A DNA stretch of 48,128 nucleotides. Origin: Micavibrio_A sp035759665 (GTDB taxonomy: Bacteria > Pseudomonadota > Alphaproteobacteria > Micavibrionales > Micavibrionaceae). A program made the position numbers and the translations under genes. Shown here piece by piece: positions 25,459 to 34,787 of the stretch. The stretch covers positions 1 to 48,128 of the forward strand of contig DASTUM010000128.1 in assembly GCA_035759665.1 (NCBI GenBank), read 5' to 3'. Positions within the stretch are counted from its first letter, which is position 1, and every line of letters begins with the position of its first letter. The notes under the pieces were generated by a model that did not search any database, had not been told where the DNA came from, and saw only the letters and a program-made list of their open reading frames with translations.

Positions 25459-28400
25459 ATGGCGGTTAACACTCAGAATATAAACGCAAAAAGCGTTGCG
25501 AGATACGTCCTCTTGCCGGGCATTTTGCCGCGCGTGCATGAGCTTGTCAGCTCCGGATTCGGCTACCTGGCTTTTCTGTTTGCATCCGTTTACCGCACCG
25601 TTCGTATTCTGCCGCCGAACCACCCCTACCTGAATCCCGACAATATCGGCAAGTTCGGCGTTCTGCAGGTTATCGCCGCCGCGGCCAATAACCTTCAAAT
25701 TGACCGCAAGCATCTCGATCAGATCGTGGTTTTCTTCGCCCTGCTCGCAGGACTCATCCTGATCTTCCTGCAATTCGCGCTGCTTCTCTTCGCTGTGTTC
25801 GCGGGTCACGCCTTCGCGCAGACTCAGGGCGGGGCGCCGTTCGAAAGCATGTTCGTCACACAATACCCGGCCAGCGACATCGCCTTTCTTATGCTCGACT
25901 ATGTTTTCGGCATTCCGGGCGGAAGCGAATACGGGCCGAACGTCGGCTGGTTCGGATCCGCGGCGATTCCCGATGGTCCCACATCCTTCCATCGCGGCCT
26001 GCACGCATTGTTCAACTTCTACAACCTGGCGATCCTTCTCGTCGGGGTTCTTATCTTCCTTTACTACATCGTCGTTGTCGTCATTGAAACGGCGCAAACC
26101 GGCGTTCCGTTCGGCAGGCGTTTCGCAAAGCTTTACGCGCCCTTCCGCCTGATCACTGCCATCGGCCTCCTCGTTCCCCTGAATTATGGCTTCAATGGCG
26201 CGCAATACATCACGCTTTACGCCGCAAAGATCGGTTCCAGTTTTGCGACCAACGGATGGCTTCTTTATAACGATGCGCTTGCCGGATCTGCGGGCGGCAC
26301 AGGCGGGGCGCAAGGTGGAACGCAAGGCGGGAACACGAACAACCCGATAGGAGCTCCCAACGCTTCCCTCGTCGCGCGTCCGAGAACGCCCTCCATCGAC
26401 GAGCTGCTATATTTTTCCAGCGTCTATCACGCCTGCCGCGAGATGTATGGCATATGGCAGGCCAAAGATACCCAGAACCCCTCGAAGGGCGGGGTTTGTA
26501 TCAAGCCTTACGTTATATACAACGGACAAGCCCATGAGTTCATCAGCGGCGGCGGCGGAAGCGCCTGCGGTAATAACCAGGGCCAGGGCCAGGGTCAATC
26601 GTCAGGCCTCAGTTACAATGATGCCAAGGATATTTTCCACAACAATGATATGGAAATCGTCCTAGGCGAGTGGGATACGAAAGAACATGCCAGCTATGTC
26701 GGCGGCGTCCGCCCTTATTGCGGAAAAATCACTGTTTCCCTGAGCAACGACAATCCCAGCATTTACACCTCGCAAAGCACGGGCGGAGGGGGCGGAGCGC
26801 AACAATCAACCGGCGTCCGCGCCGTCGAGAATATGTGGTATACCGTGCTCCAGACCATTTTAAAAAACGAGGGCGCTTTTGCCGCCTTCGGCGAGCGGGC
26901 GGCGCACTTTTACGTGCCCTCGACAAGCCAGCATGACCCTTGCTGGAGAAGCGGAGATCTTAAGGGCAGCGGCGGCGGTGGCGGCGGCGATTGCTCCGAA
27001 ACGAACTGGTTCCCGCCTGCAGCTGCATTCGTTCCGCAGATGAATATGTTCCGCGCCCAGAACGCCGCCCTCGTTATGGAGCATTATACGACGTTCAGAA
27101 ACAATCTGAATCTGTCTCTCCAGCAGGATCTGCGCCGCCGCGGCTGGGGCGGAGCAGGAATCTGGTATAACAATATCGCGGACCTGAACGGAACCTTCAG
27201 CTCCGCGATCTATGCCACGCCGACGGTCAAACAATTCCCCGAAGTCATGGAATACGTGAAGCGGGAAAAACAGACTCAGGATACGAAATCGGGTATCTGC
27301 TCCACCTACGATCCCAACCTTGCAGACAACAAGCCCGTTGCATTCACCAAAACCAACGAACTCGACATAGCCAAGGCATTGAACGCCACCTACAAATATC
27401 ACGTCTGCGATCGTCCGTCGCAGGATAGCATTTCAAACCAGGCGGCAGGCGGCGGAAACACGGGAAATACAGGAAACGGCAATAACGGAGACTGCGCCGA
27501 CCAGAGCACCAGTTCGGTACGCGGCATGACGAACAACACATTCGTCAACGTCGTCTCCCTGATTTTCGGCATCAACGGGCTGTTCGACATACGCTGCAAT
27601 TCCAAAATGGACCAAGCCACCGGAATGCCGCAGGTACACCCCCTGGCGCAGCTGGCCGTCGTCGGAAAAAGCCTGATTGAAAACGCCATCCGAAGCATGG
27701 GGATGGCCGTCGGCACATCTTTTGGCGGCGGTATTATCGGTGTACTGAGCCCGGCGCTCGGCCCCGCGCTCGAATCCGCCAGCGGCATGTTCGTCGGCAT
27801 CGCCACCATCGGCCTGACCGCCGGCTTCCTGCTTTATTACATTCTGCCGTTCCTGCCGTTCATGTATTTCTTCTTCGCGGTGGGTTCGTGGGTTAAATCG
27901 ATTTTCGAGGCCATGGTCGGCGTTCCCCTGTGGGCGCTGGCGCACCTGCATATCGACGGCGACGGGCTTCCGGGCCGCGCGGCGATGGGCGGATACTTCC
28001 TCATCCTTGAAATCACGCTGCGCCCCATATTCACGGTCTTCGGGCTGATCGGCGGCATGGCGGTGTTCGGCGCCATGGCAACCGGCCTCAACAATCTTTT
28101 CGACCTCGTCGTCGTCAACATCACCGGGGCTACGCCCTCCCCCAATAGCGGAAGCTCGCTTCTCCTCGGTTCCGTGGAATCTGTTCGCCGCGGCGTCATC
28201 GACCAGTTCTTCTTTACGATCATGTACGCCGTTCTCCTCTATATGATGGCGACGACGTCCTTCAAAATGATCGACCAGATTCCGCAGCACGTCATGCGCT
28301 GGATCGGATCGTCCGTGCCGATCTTCAACGACGACAAGCAGGACCCGACCTCCGGTCTTACGACCTACACCGCGCTGGCCGGCAACCAGATCGTTCCGCA

Positions 28401-28512
28401 AATGCTGGGCGGCGTAAGATCCGGCGTGGGCGGCATCGGCAGGGGACTCGGCGAGGCCTTGAACATGGCCAAAGGCGATACTCCGGCCCAAGGGGGAGGT
28501 AGCCAGCAATGA
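25459..28512 (+). CDS. DotA/TraY-family membrane protein, paralogue 1
   Basis: This 1017-residue protein has the DotA/TraY plan: N-terminal signature (NAKSVARYVLLPGILPRVHEL, GFGYLAFLFASVYRTVRILP), a first membrane segment about residues 90-120, a second about 190-215 ending in VVVIETAQTGVPFGRRFAKL, a large soluble middle region (about 275-775), and C-terminal helices with LPFLPFMYFFFAVGSWVKSI (about 796) and PLWALAHLHIDGDGLPG. DotA and TraY are inner-membrane proteins of type IVB secretion and conjugation systems. AGGGG precedes the ATG at 25459; the upstream in-frame start at 25420 has no such site. Copy 1 alone has Gly/Gln-rich low-complexity inserts (about 275-296, 364-383, 440-452, 504-513, 661-681). 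The next paralogue overlaps by ATGA. Confidence 0.85.
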   Translation: MAVNTQNINAKSVARYVLLPGILPRVHELVSSGFGYLAFLFASVYRTVRILPPNHPYLNPDNIGKFGVLQVIAAAANNLQIDRKHLDQIVVFFALLAGLILIFLQFALLLFAVFAGHAFAQTQGGAPFESMFVTQYPASDIAFLMLDYVFGIPGGSEYGPNVGWFGSAAIPDGPTSFHRGLHALFNFYNLAILLVGVLIFLYYIVVVVIETAQTGVPFGRRFAKLYAPFRLITAIGLLVPLNYGFNGAQYITLYAAKIGSSFATNGWLLYNDALAGSAGGTGGAQGGTQGGNTNNPIGAPNASLVARPRTPSIDELLYFSSVYHACREMYGIWQAKDTQNPSKGGVCIKPYVIYNGQAHEFISGGGGSACGNNQGQGQGQSSGLSYNDAKDIFHNNDMEIVLGEWDTKEHASYVGGVRPYCGKITVSLSNDNPSIYTSQSTGGGGGAQQSTGVRAVENMWYTVLQTILKNEGAFAAFGERAAHFYVPSTSQHDPCWRSGDLKGSGGGGGGDCSETNWFPPAAAFVPQMNMFRAQNAALVMEHYTTFRNNLNLSLQQDLRRRGWGGAGIWYNNIADLNGTFSSAIYATPTVKQFPEVMEYVKREKQTQDTKSGICSTYDPNLADNKPVAFTKTNELDIAKALNATYKYHVCDRPSQDSISNQAAGGGNTGNTGNGNNGDCADQSTSSVRGMTNNTFVNVVSLIFGINGLFDIRCNSKMDQATGMPQVHPLAQLAVVGKSLIENAIRSMGMAVGTSFGGGIIGVLSPALGPALESASGMFVGIATIGLTAGFLLYYILPFLPFMYFFFAVGSWVKSIFEAMVGVPLWALAHLHIDGDGLPGRAAMGGYFLILEITLRPIFTVFGLIGGMAVFGAMATGLNNLFDLVVVNITGATPSPNSGSSLLLGSVESVRRGVIDQFFFTIMYAVLLYMMATTSFKMIDQIPQHVMRWIGSSVPIFNDDKQDPTSGLTTYTALAGNQIVPQMLGGVRSGVGGIGRGLGEALNMAKGDTPAQGGGSQQ

Positions 28513-31226
28513 TGGCCGCATTCGAGATGTTTAAAGGGGTAACCAAAGGACAAGTGGCGCGCTATATGCTGACGCCGCAGATCGGGCCGCGCCTGAACCG
28601 TTTATATCAGGACGGTTTCTCCTCTTTGGCCTATATGATCGCGCTGGTTTACCGCGCCGTAAATATTCTGCCCGAAGGGCATTTCGCCTTGCGCCGCGAG
28701 AACCGGGCGCATCTTGGAATACGCGAAGTCATGGCGGCGGCGGCGGCGGAAATCAAATTTACCCGAAGGAACATAGACCAGATCATCATCTATTTTGCGA
28801 TCATGGTGGGAATGGCGCTGCTGGTCGGGCAATTCTTCCTGACGCTAGGATACCTGATGGTCAACCCCGCCATGGCGTCGGTGGCGAGCATGCCCACTAA
28901 TTACAGCGACTTTTTTGCCCAGCATACCGACACGGATGTTGCATACCGGCTTCTCTTTACCGTCTTCGGCGTGCCGGATCTGTTTTCCGTCGGCGGCATG
29001 ACAGCGAGATCCGCCTACCACACCGCCCTGCATTCCCTCTTCCAGCTTTACAGCGTCGGGCTTTTGGTCGTCGCGGCCATCATCATTTGCTATTTTATTT
29101 TCGCGATTGTCGTCGAAACGGCGCAGACAGGCGTTCCGTTCGGCAAGCGATACAACCATGTATGGGCGCCGATCCGGCTTGTCTTTGCCCTGGGCCTGCT
29201 GATTCCAATCGGCTACGGCTTGAACGCGTCGCAATGGATCACGCTTTATTCCGCCAAGTTCGGCTCCGACTTCGCCACGCGCGGCTGGAATATTTTCAAT
29301 CAAACGATGAACGATGCCATGATCCAAAATCAGGATGAGCGGGTTGGCAGGCCGCAGGCGCCTGAAATGATGAATCTCATGGCGTTCATGATGACGACGC
29401 TGACCTGCAAACATCTCTATACCACTTTGTATTCGGGGAACGGGGGCCAGAATGGCAAGCCGATGCAAATCAATGCCTATCTGGTCAAAAACCCCGCCGA
29501 AGGAGAGGGTGTCCCGATCAGCTCCGGCAATGACGGATTTACCCAGGCGCAGAAATACTTCGCCAACGGCGATATCGTCATTCGCTTCGGAGAGCACAAC
29601 CCGGACGTCCATACGAAAGAACGCGGAAAAGTTTATCCTTACTGCGGTGAATTGATTATCATGTCCAGCGACGTCCACTCGGAAAATCAGGACGGCGCTT
29701 ATTCCATGCAGCAATATTATTTCTCGCTTGTCGAGAAAATATTCAATAGCAACGCATTTCAGATCAATACGGAAGCAGAAAATTTTGCAAAAAAATACTC
29801 GACTTATCTGGGAAATCCTTCCGCCCCAATGCCCAAACCTGCTTTTAAAAGCACATTGAACACGCAGGTAAGCAAGGAGGTCGAAGATCAGATCGCGCGA
29901 GCCGTTACCCTCCAGGCGCAAAGCGCAGAGTGGCAAAAGGGCTTACAAGAAATACAGAATCTCGGATGGGGCGGCGCTGGCCTTTGGTATAACAAAATCG
30001 CCCAGATCAACGGGGCACTGGCAAACTCCGTTGCCGCAACGCCTCAAATCCGCTCCATGCCCGCCGTCATGGAGTATGTGAAGCTGAAGCAATTGCAGCA
30101 AAACAAGGATAACCCCCAAGCCCACGATCTCACTTTGTCCGACCACAAGGCGATACAGTTCGACACGGAGCTTGATCGCAACGTTGCAAACGTCCTTTCC
30201 TATCTCTTCCAGTACTGGACGAAGGAAGACCTCGATCAGGGGGATCTCGGCACCCAGACGCGCCGCACCAACAATATCGTCATAGACGTAATCAACAGCA
30301 TCTTCGGAACCAAGGGGCTGTTCGACATGTGCAACAGCGCCAACGTTCACCCGCTATCGCAGCTTGCCATCCTCGGCAAGGGCCTGATCGAGGCCTCTGT
30401 CCGCAACATCGCCGGCGGAACGGCGCTGAGCGCCCTCAGCATGATCAACGTTCCTTTCCTCGGCGTGGCCGCGGGCGCAGCCGGCAGTATCCTGTTGTCG
30501 GTCGCGACGATCACGCTTTCGATGGGCTTCCTGCTCTTCTACGTGATTCCGTTCATGCCGTTCCTGTATTTCTTCTTCGCGGTCGGATCGTGGGTCAAAT
30601 CGATTTTCGAAGCCATGGTCGGCGCGCCCCTCTGGGCTCTCGCCCACCTGCGGATCGACGGGGAAGACCTGCCTGGCGACGCCGCCATGCGGGGCATCTA
30701 CATGATTTTCGAAATATTCCTGCGGCCGATCCTGATCATCTTCGGGCTGCTGGCCTCGTTCATCATTTTCTCGGCCATGGTCAAAATACTAAATGAGATA
30801 TTCTCTCTGGTCGTCGTCAACCTTGCCGGTCACGATCCGACGGCGGCGTCCGTTTGCGGCCGGGGTACTGGATCGACAGCGACAGGCACCAATGAAACAC
30901 CGATGAACTATTTCCGCGGGCCGATCGACGAATTGTTCTTCACGGTTATCTACGCGATCATCGTTTATATGATCGGCATGTCCTGCTTCAAACTGATCGA
31001 CCTTATCCCGAACAACCTGCTCCGCTACATGGGTACGGACACCAAGTCGTTCAGCGATCAGGCGATCGACCCGACTGAAGGCATGATGCGCAACCTCGGC
31101 TTCGGCGCCATGTCGGTCAGCCGCACAGTGATCAGCGATATCGGCGGCAACGCGGCCGGTGCCGTCGGGCAGACGATGCGCGCCGGTATGAAAGCAGCGA
31201 GCACGCCTCCTTCAGGGAGCAACTAA
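28509..31226 (+). CDS. DotA/TraY-family membrane protein, paralogue 2
   Basis: This 905-residue protein shares the whole plan of paralogue 1 without the glycine-rich inserts: TKGQVARYMLTPQIGPRLNRLYQDGF at the N-terminus, VETAQTGVPFGKRYNHVW, a central GWGGAGLWYNKIAQINGA block, VIDVINSIFGTKGLFDMC, and IPFMPFLYFFFAVGSWVKSI (about 680) leading to PLWALAHLRIDGEDLPGDAAM. A second Met follows the first; 28509 gives the ATGA overlap with paralogue 1, showing translational coupling. Conserved cysteines lie in TLTCKHLY, YPYCGEL and FDMC, suggesting disulfides in the periplasmic part. Role in a secretion channel is inferred from family only; no partner dot/icm gene is present nearby. Confidence 0.85.
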   Translation: MMAAFEMFKGVTKGQVARYMLTPQIGPRLNRLYQDGFSSLAYMIALVYRAVNILPEGHFALRRENRAHLGIREVMAAAAAEIKFTRRNIDQIIIYFAIMVGMALLVGQFFLTLGYLMVNPAMASVASMPTNYSDFFAQHTDTDVAYRLLFTVFGVPDLFSVGGMTARSAYHTALHSLFQLYSVGLLVVAAIIICYFIFAIVVETAQTGVPFGKRYNHVWAPIRLVFALGLLIPIGYGLNASQWITLYSAKFGSDFATRGWNIFNQTMNDAMIQNQDERVGRPQAPEMMNLMAFMMTTLTCKHLYTTLYSGNGGQNGKPMQINAYLVKNPAEGEGVPISSGNDGFTQAQKYFANGDIVIRFGEHNPDVHTKERGKVYPYCGELIIMSSDVHSENQDGAYSMQQYYFSLVEKIFNSNAFQINTEAENFAKKYSTYLGNPSAPMPKPAFKSTLNTQVSKEVEDQIARAVTLQAQSAEWQKGLQEIQNLGWGGAGLWYNKIAQINGALANSVAATPQIRSMPAVMEYVKLKQLQQNKDNPQAHDLTLSDHKAIQFDTELDRNVANVLSYLFQYWTKEDLDQGDLGTQTRRTNNIVIDVINSIFGTKGLFDMCNSANVHPLSQLAILGKGLIEASVRNIAGGTALSALSMINVPFLGVAAGAAGSILLSVATITLSMGFLLFYVIPFMPFLYFFFAVGSWVKSIFEAMVGAPLWALAHLRIDGEDLPGDAAMRGIYMIFEIFLRPILIIFGLLASFIIFSAMVKILNEIFSLVVVNLAGHDPTAASVCGRGTGSTATGTNETPMNYFRGPIDELFFTVIYAIIVYMIGMSCFKLIDLIPNNLLRYMGTDTKSFSDQAIDPTEGMMRNLGFGAMSVSRTVISDIGGNAAGAVGQTMRAGMKAASTPPSGSN

Positions 31227-31229
31227 GCC

Positions 31230-31271
31230 ATGAACCGCGATATTCTCCATATGGTGCTCCATGGCGAATAA
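31230..31271 (+). CDS. Possible 13-residue coupling peptide before DotA paralogue 3
   Basis: A short frame (MNRDILHMVLHGE) starts 3 bases after the stop of paralogue 2, with AGGGAG 10 bases upstream, and overlaps the start of paralogue 3 by 11 bases in another frame. Paralogue 3 has no ribosome binding site of its own, and its ATG at 31261 has no upstream in-frame alternative (a TGA lies at 31231-31233), so ribosomes finishing this peptide could reinitiate on it. The arrangement is seen in the sequence; the function is inference. Confidence 0.35.
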   Translation: MNRDILHMVLHGE

Positions 31272-33927
31272 CCCGGGCATAACCCGCGGTCAGGCCCTGC
31301 GGTACCTGTTTCTTCCCCAAATCTTTCCCCGCGTCTCGAAATTACTGGGAAGCGGGTTCATAAACCTGCCTTACTTCATTGTGGTCGTTCTCAACACGGT
31401 GAAGATCATCCCGGACGGCCACCCCTATTTGCGCCGCGACCATCACGGGCGCTATTCGATCTTCCAGGCGCTGGCGGTCGGGGCTGACAATATCCCCTTC
31501 AACCGGAAGAATATCGATAAAATCACAATTTTCGGCACGATCCTCGTGGGCTTAGCCCTGTTGATCATGCAATTCCTGCTTTGCATCGCCGCTATCTTCA
31601 CGAACCCAGCCTTCGCATCTAATGGCCCCGGCCTTGGCCCGCGCACGGCGGAAGCGTTCATCGGCAACAATAACGCACAGTCCGACCTAGCTTTCCGTCT
31701 TCTGGATCTCGTTTTCGGAATCCCAAACATTTTCAACTCCTCCAACCAGGGCACGACACCCTTCCATTTCGGATTGCAGGCTCTTTTCGAATTCTACTCC
31801 TACGGAATCCTGCTCGTTGGGACCTTCGTCATCATCTATCTCACGACAACGATCGTTCTAGAAACGGCGCAATCCGGCGTTCCCTTTGGCCAGCGCTTTA
31901 ACAAGGCATGGGCGCCCGTCCGCCTCATCCTGTTTTTCGGGCTTTTGCTTCCGGCCAACAACGGAATCAATCTTGCGCAATATGTTGTTCTGGAATCGGC
32001 AAAGCTGGGCTCGAACGTCGCCACCAACGCCTGGCTGACCTTCGACAAGGCGGCGAACACGCCTTATCTCGGAAATGCCGCGGAACTGGTGGCGATGCCC
32101 AACCTGCCCGACCTGCAATCCTATATATCCTTCATGGCCCTTTCCCGCACCTGCTCATGGGCGGAAGGGCGGATCAACGGTTACGATGTGCGACCCTATA
32201 TCGTTTTTCCAACGGGAGATCCCGTCGATATCTCTACTTCCGTGCCGGCTTTTTCGACACTGGCCGACAGGGCAAAGGGCGGAACGCTGGTCATCCGCCT
32301 CGGCGTGCACGACAAGGAGCGATATAAGACCGAGCAAGGAAATGTCTTTCCCCAGTGCGGCGAGCTTGCCATGCCGCTCGTCGATCGCGCGCAGCCGGGT
32401 TCAGCGTTCATACAGCAAGCCTATCTGGAAACGATCCCCTGTTTCTGGACCGTAAGCTCCGGCTCGGCACTGCAGAACTGCAGCACGGATATTTTCAGCG
32501 ATATGGGACGCGATTTTACGGCGCGTTATTCAAACGCCGTCCTGCCGGAAAAAAACTATCCCAACATGGAGCCTTACCTTTGGCCGGCGCAGCGCATGTC
32601 TGTCGCGATGATGTTTAACTATGATTTAGAAGAAGCCGTTAAAGAAGGCGTAAAGCGTCAGCGCGAGCAGGGCGACTGGAACAACAACCCCGCTCTGGTA
32701 AGGGGCTGGGCCGGGGCAGGCATCTGGTTCAACCGCATCGCGGAACAGAACGGCGCCATCACCGCGGCTATCCACGCCAAGCCCGAGCCCATGCTCCTGC
32801 CCTACGTCATGGAATATATCAAAAAGGAAAAACTCCGGCAGGATAGCAACACCCCGCTGACGCAACTCTTTACGCCGATGCTTTCATCCGGAAACATGAT
32901 CCGGTTCGAAACGCCCCAGCAAAGGGACGTCGCCGTCGTTCTCAGCCAGATTTTCAAAGCCTGGGGAATAGAAGGGGTTGTTCCTTTCTATGAAAACACA
33001 CCGGTATCGTACAATCAGGGGCAGACAGGAAACGTTATCATCGACGTTTTCAACGCCATGATGGGTACGCAGGGCCTTTTCGATATGTGCCGCAACATGA
33101 ACGTGAGTCCGCTGGCGCAGCTTTCCTCGATGGGCCGCGGCCTGATCGAACACTCCATCCGCAACTTCGGCATGGCGACAGGGGCCGGGCTTCTCACCCT
33201 GCTTGATAAATCGAATTTCAAACAGACCCTCAAAGCCGCGACCGATTTCCTTCTGACCTTCGGGTCAATCGGCCTCCTGCTCGGCTTTCTGCTCTTCTAT
33301 GTTTTACCGTTCCTGCCCTTTATTTATTTCTTCTTCGCCATCATGACATGGATCAAGTCCATCTTCGAGGCCATGGTCGGAATGCCGCTCTGGGCGCTGG
33401 CGCACCTCAAGATCGACGGTGAAGGCATGCCGGGCGACGCGGCGGCCAGCGGGTATTTTTATATACTCGAAATTTTCCTGCGTCCGACGGTTATCATCGT
33501 CTCGTTCTTGGGCGGCATCATTATTTTTACCGCGATGGTGAAAGTTTTGAACCAAATCTTCTACCTCGTTCTGACCAACCTTACCGGCCATATTTCGATG
33601 GCGGGCACGACGGACTGCTTTGGCCCGCCGGGATCGCCCGGCCCGTCGGAATCGGAATTCAAACGCGGCTCCATCGACGAATTTTTTTATACAGTGATTT
33701 ATACGATCGTCGTCTACATGATCGCGCTGCCCTGCTTCAAACTGGTCGACGACATACCCGACAACATCATGCGCTGGCTCGGCGCAGGCATCAGCTCGTT
33801 CGGATCGCAAGACGGCGATCCGGCACGTGGCCTGATGACCAACGTCGCGGGCGGCGCCACCCTTATAGGCGGCCAGATGTCGGGAAGCGTCAGAAATATG
33901 GGCTTCACTACCCACAGCAAGGATTAG
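31261..33927 (+). CDS. DotA/TraY-family membrane protein, paralogue 3
   Basis: This 888-residue protein matches paralogues 1 and 2 along the whole length: ITRGQALRYLFLPQIFPRVSKL, LGSGFINLPYFIVVVLNTVK, VLETAQSGVPFGQRFNKAWAP, GWAGAGIWFNRIAEQNGA, VIIDVFNAMMGTQGLFDMC, and LPFLPFIYFFFAIMTWIKSI (about 682) followed by FEAMVGMPLWALAHLKIDGEGMPG. It lacks the Gly/Gln inserts of copy 1. There is no Shine-Dalgarno sequence before its ATG; a 13-residue frame overlapping the start may couple its translation to paralogue 2. It is the last gene of the operon and is followed by a strong bidirectional terminator at 33938. Confidence 0.85.
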   Translation: MANNPGITRGQALRYLFLPQIFPRVSKLLGSGFINLPYFIVVVLNTVKIIPDGHPYLRRDHHGRYSIFQALAVGADNIPFNRKNIDKITIFGTILVGLALLIMQFLLCIAAIFTNPAFASNGPGLGPRTAEAFIGNNNAQSDLAFRLLDLVFGIPNIFNSSNQGTTPFHFGLQALFEFYSYGILLVGTFVIIYLTTTIVLETAQSGVPFGQRFNKAWAPVRLILFFGLLLPANNGINLAQYVVLESAKLGSNVATNAWLTFDKAANTPYLGNAAELVAMPNLPDLQSYISFMALSRTCSWAEGRINGYDVRPYIVFPTGDPVDISTSVPAFSTLADRAKGGTLVIRLGVHDKERYKTEQGNVFPQCGELAMPLVDRAQPGSAFIQQAYLETIPCFWTVSSGSALQNCSTDIFSDMGRDFTARYSNAVLPEKNYPNMEPYLWPAQRMSVAMMFNYDLEEAVKEGVKRQREQGDWNNNPALVRGWAGAGIWFNRIAEQNGAITAAIHAKPEPMLLPYVMEYIKKEKLRQDSNTPLTQLFTPMLSSGNMIRFETPQQRDVAVVLSQIFKAWGIEGVVPFYENTPVSYNQGQTGNVIIDVFNAMMGTQGLFDMCRNMNVSPLAQLSSMGRGLIEHSIRNFGMATGAGLLTLLDKSNFKQTLKAATDFLLTFGSIGLLLGFLLFYVLPFLPFIYFFFAIMTWIKSIFEAMVGMPLWALAHLKIDGEGMPGDAAASGYFYILEIFLRPTVIIVSFLGGIIIFTAMVKVLNQIFYLVLTNLTGHISMAGTTDCFGPPGSPGPSESEFKRGSIDEFFYTVIYTIVVYMIALPCFKLVDDIPDNIMRWLGAGISSFGSQDGDPARGLMTNVAGGATLIGGQMSGSVRNMGFTTHSKD

Positions 33928-33937
33928 TGTCAAAAGC

Positions 33938-33966
33938 AAAACCCCCTGCAAGCAGGGGGTTTTTCA
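33938..33966. terminator. Bidirectional terminator of the DotA operon and mlaC
   Basis: AAAACCCCCTGC paired with GCAGGGGGTTTTT around a short CAA-type loop, 11 bases after the paralogue 3 stop. The T-run is present on both strands, so it can serve the DotA operon (plus) and the mlaC gene (minus, ends at 33987). Confidence 0.9.
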
Positions 33967-33986
33967 ATTCATATCGCCCGTAACGA

Positions 33987-34646
33987 TTATTGCTGGCGCA
34001 GATGGTTCAGCAACACATCGACCTTGCCGCCACCGCGGCTGATTACGCTGGCAAAGTCCGCACGCTGGGTCTGCGACATGCTGACGCCCTCGACGACGAT
34101 ATCGACAACGCGGTAGGAACCGTTCTTGTTGCGCACGCGCCAGTCGACCTGCACCTGCGGACCGTCGCCCGGAAGGATGAAGGATGTCACGATGTAATCC
34201 TTGTCGTTTTCCTTGCGCGAGGATTTCACGACGAATTTCTGGCCTTTGTAATCGGAGAAGCGCTTGGAATAGACTTTGACGATCATATTGTTAAAAAGTT
34301 TAAGATACTCCTGCTGCTGTGCGGGCGTAGCGCTTTTCCAGTATGTGCCGAGCGCAAAGCGGCCGATCGTGTTCATGTCGAAGCTTGCATTGAGCAGCGA
34401 ACGGAATTCGGCCTTCTTGGACTCGATGCTCATGGACTGGTCGCCCAGGAAATTGATCCCGCGGTCGCCCATGCTAGAGATGAAGTTTTTCGCGCCTTCG
34501 CCCGCCTTGTCCTGCGCAGATGCGTTGACCTCGATCGCGTTCGCGCCGTTATCGACGCGCAGATCCGCAGCCAGCGCCACGCCGGAAGAGGCCAGCAAGG
34601 CCACGGCGGCGCATGCCAGAGTCAATTTTGAAAAACCTTTTTTCAT
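33987..34646 (-). CDS. mlaC: Periplasmic phospholipid carrier MlaC
   Basis: This 219-residue protein has a signal peptide ending ASSGVALA-AD and an MlaC/Ttg2D domain: FNFRSLLNASFDMNTIGRFALG, WKSATPAQQQEYLKLFNNMI, then VVDIVVEGVSMSQTQRADFASVI. MlaC carries phospholipids between the outer-membrane MlaA complex and the inner-membrane MlaFEDB transporter to keep the outer leaflet asymmetric. The MlaA gene is 141 bases upstream on the same strand; MlaF, MlaE and MlaD are not in the window. A hairpin with a T-run between mlaA and mlaC suggests mlaC may also have its own promoter. Confidence 0.92.
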   Translation of the reverse strand: MKKGFSKLTLACAAVALLASSGVALAADLRVDNGANAIEVNASAQDKAGEGAKNFISSMGDRGINFLGDQSMSIESKKAEFRSLLNASFDMNTIGRFALGTYWKSATPAQQQEYLKLFNNMIVKVYSKRFSDYKGQKFVVKSSRKENDKDYIVTSFILPGDGPQVQVDWRVRNKNGSYRVVDIVVEGVSMSQTQRADFASVISRGGGKVDVLLNHLRQQ

Positions 34647-34686
34647 CGTCTGTCCTTTTCGTTCAGCTTTTATCGTATCTCACATC

Positions 34687-34729
34687 AAAAGGGCCTAAGC
34701 TAAATATATAGCATCAGGCCCCTTGAAAA
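34687..34729 (-). terminator. Terminator-like hairpin between mlaA and mlaC
   Basis: On the minus strand CAAGGGGCCTGATGCTATATA folds against TAGCTTAGGCCCTTTTG, giving a stem of about 12 pairs with small bulges, followed by TTTTG. It lies 59 bases after the mlaA stop and upstream of mlaC, so it may reduce readthrough between the two Mla genes. Confidence 0.5.
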
Positions 34730-34787
34730 AAAGTTATCAGCCCTCGGGAAGATTGCGCCGCAATATGTGGCGCAATTGTGTCTTTCC

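Noticed and set aside
27433..28521. 362-codon minus-strand open frame opposite DotA paralogue 1
   Set aside because: It lies opposite the best conserved C-terminal part of the paralogue, has no start context and no known fold.
25459..33927. A complete type IVB (dot/icm) secretion locus
   Set aside because: Only DotA/TraY-like paralogues are present; no DotB, DotC, DotD, IcmE, IcmO or other partners are visible in the window.
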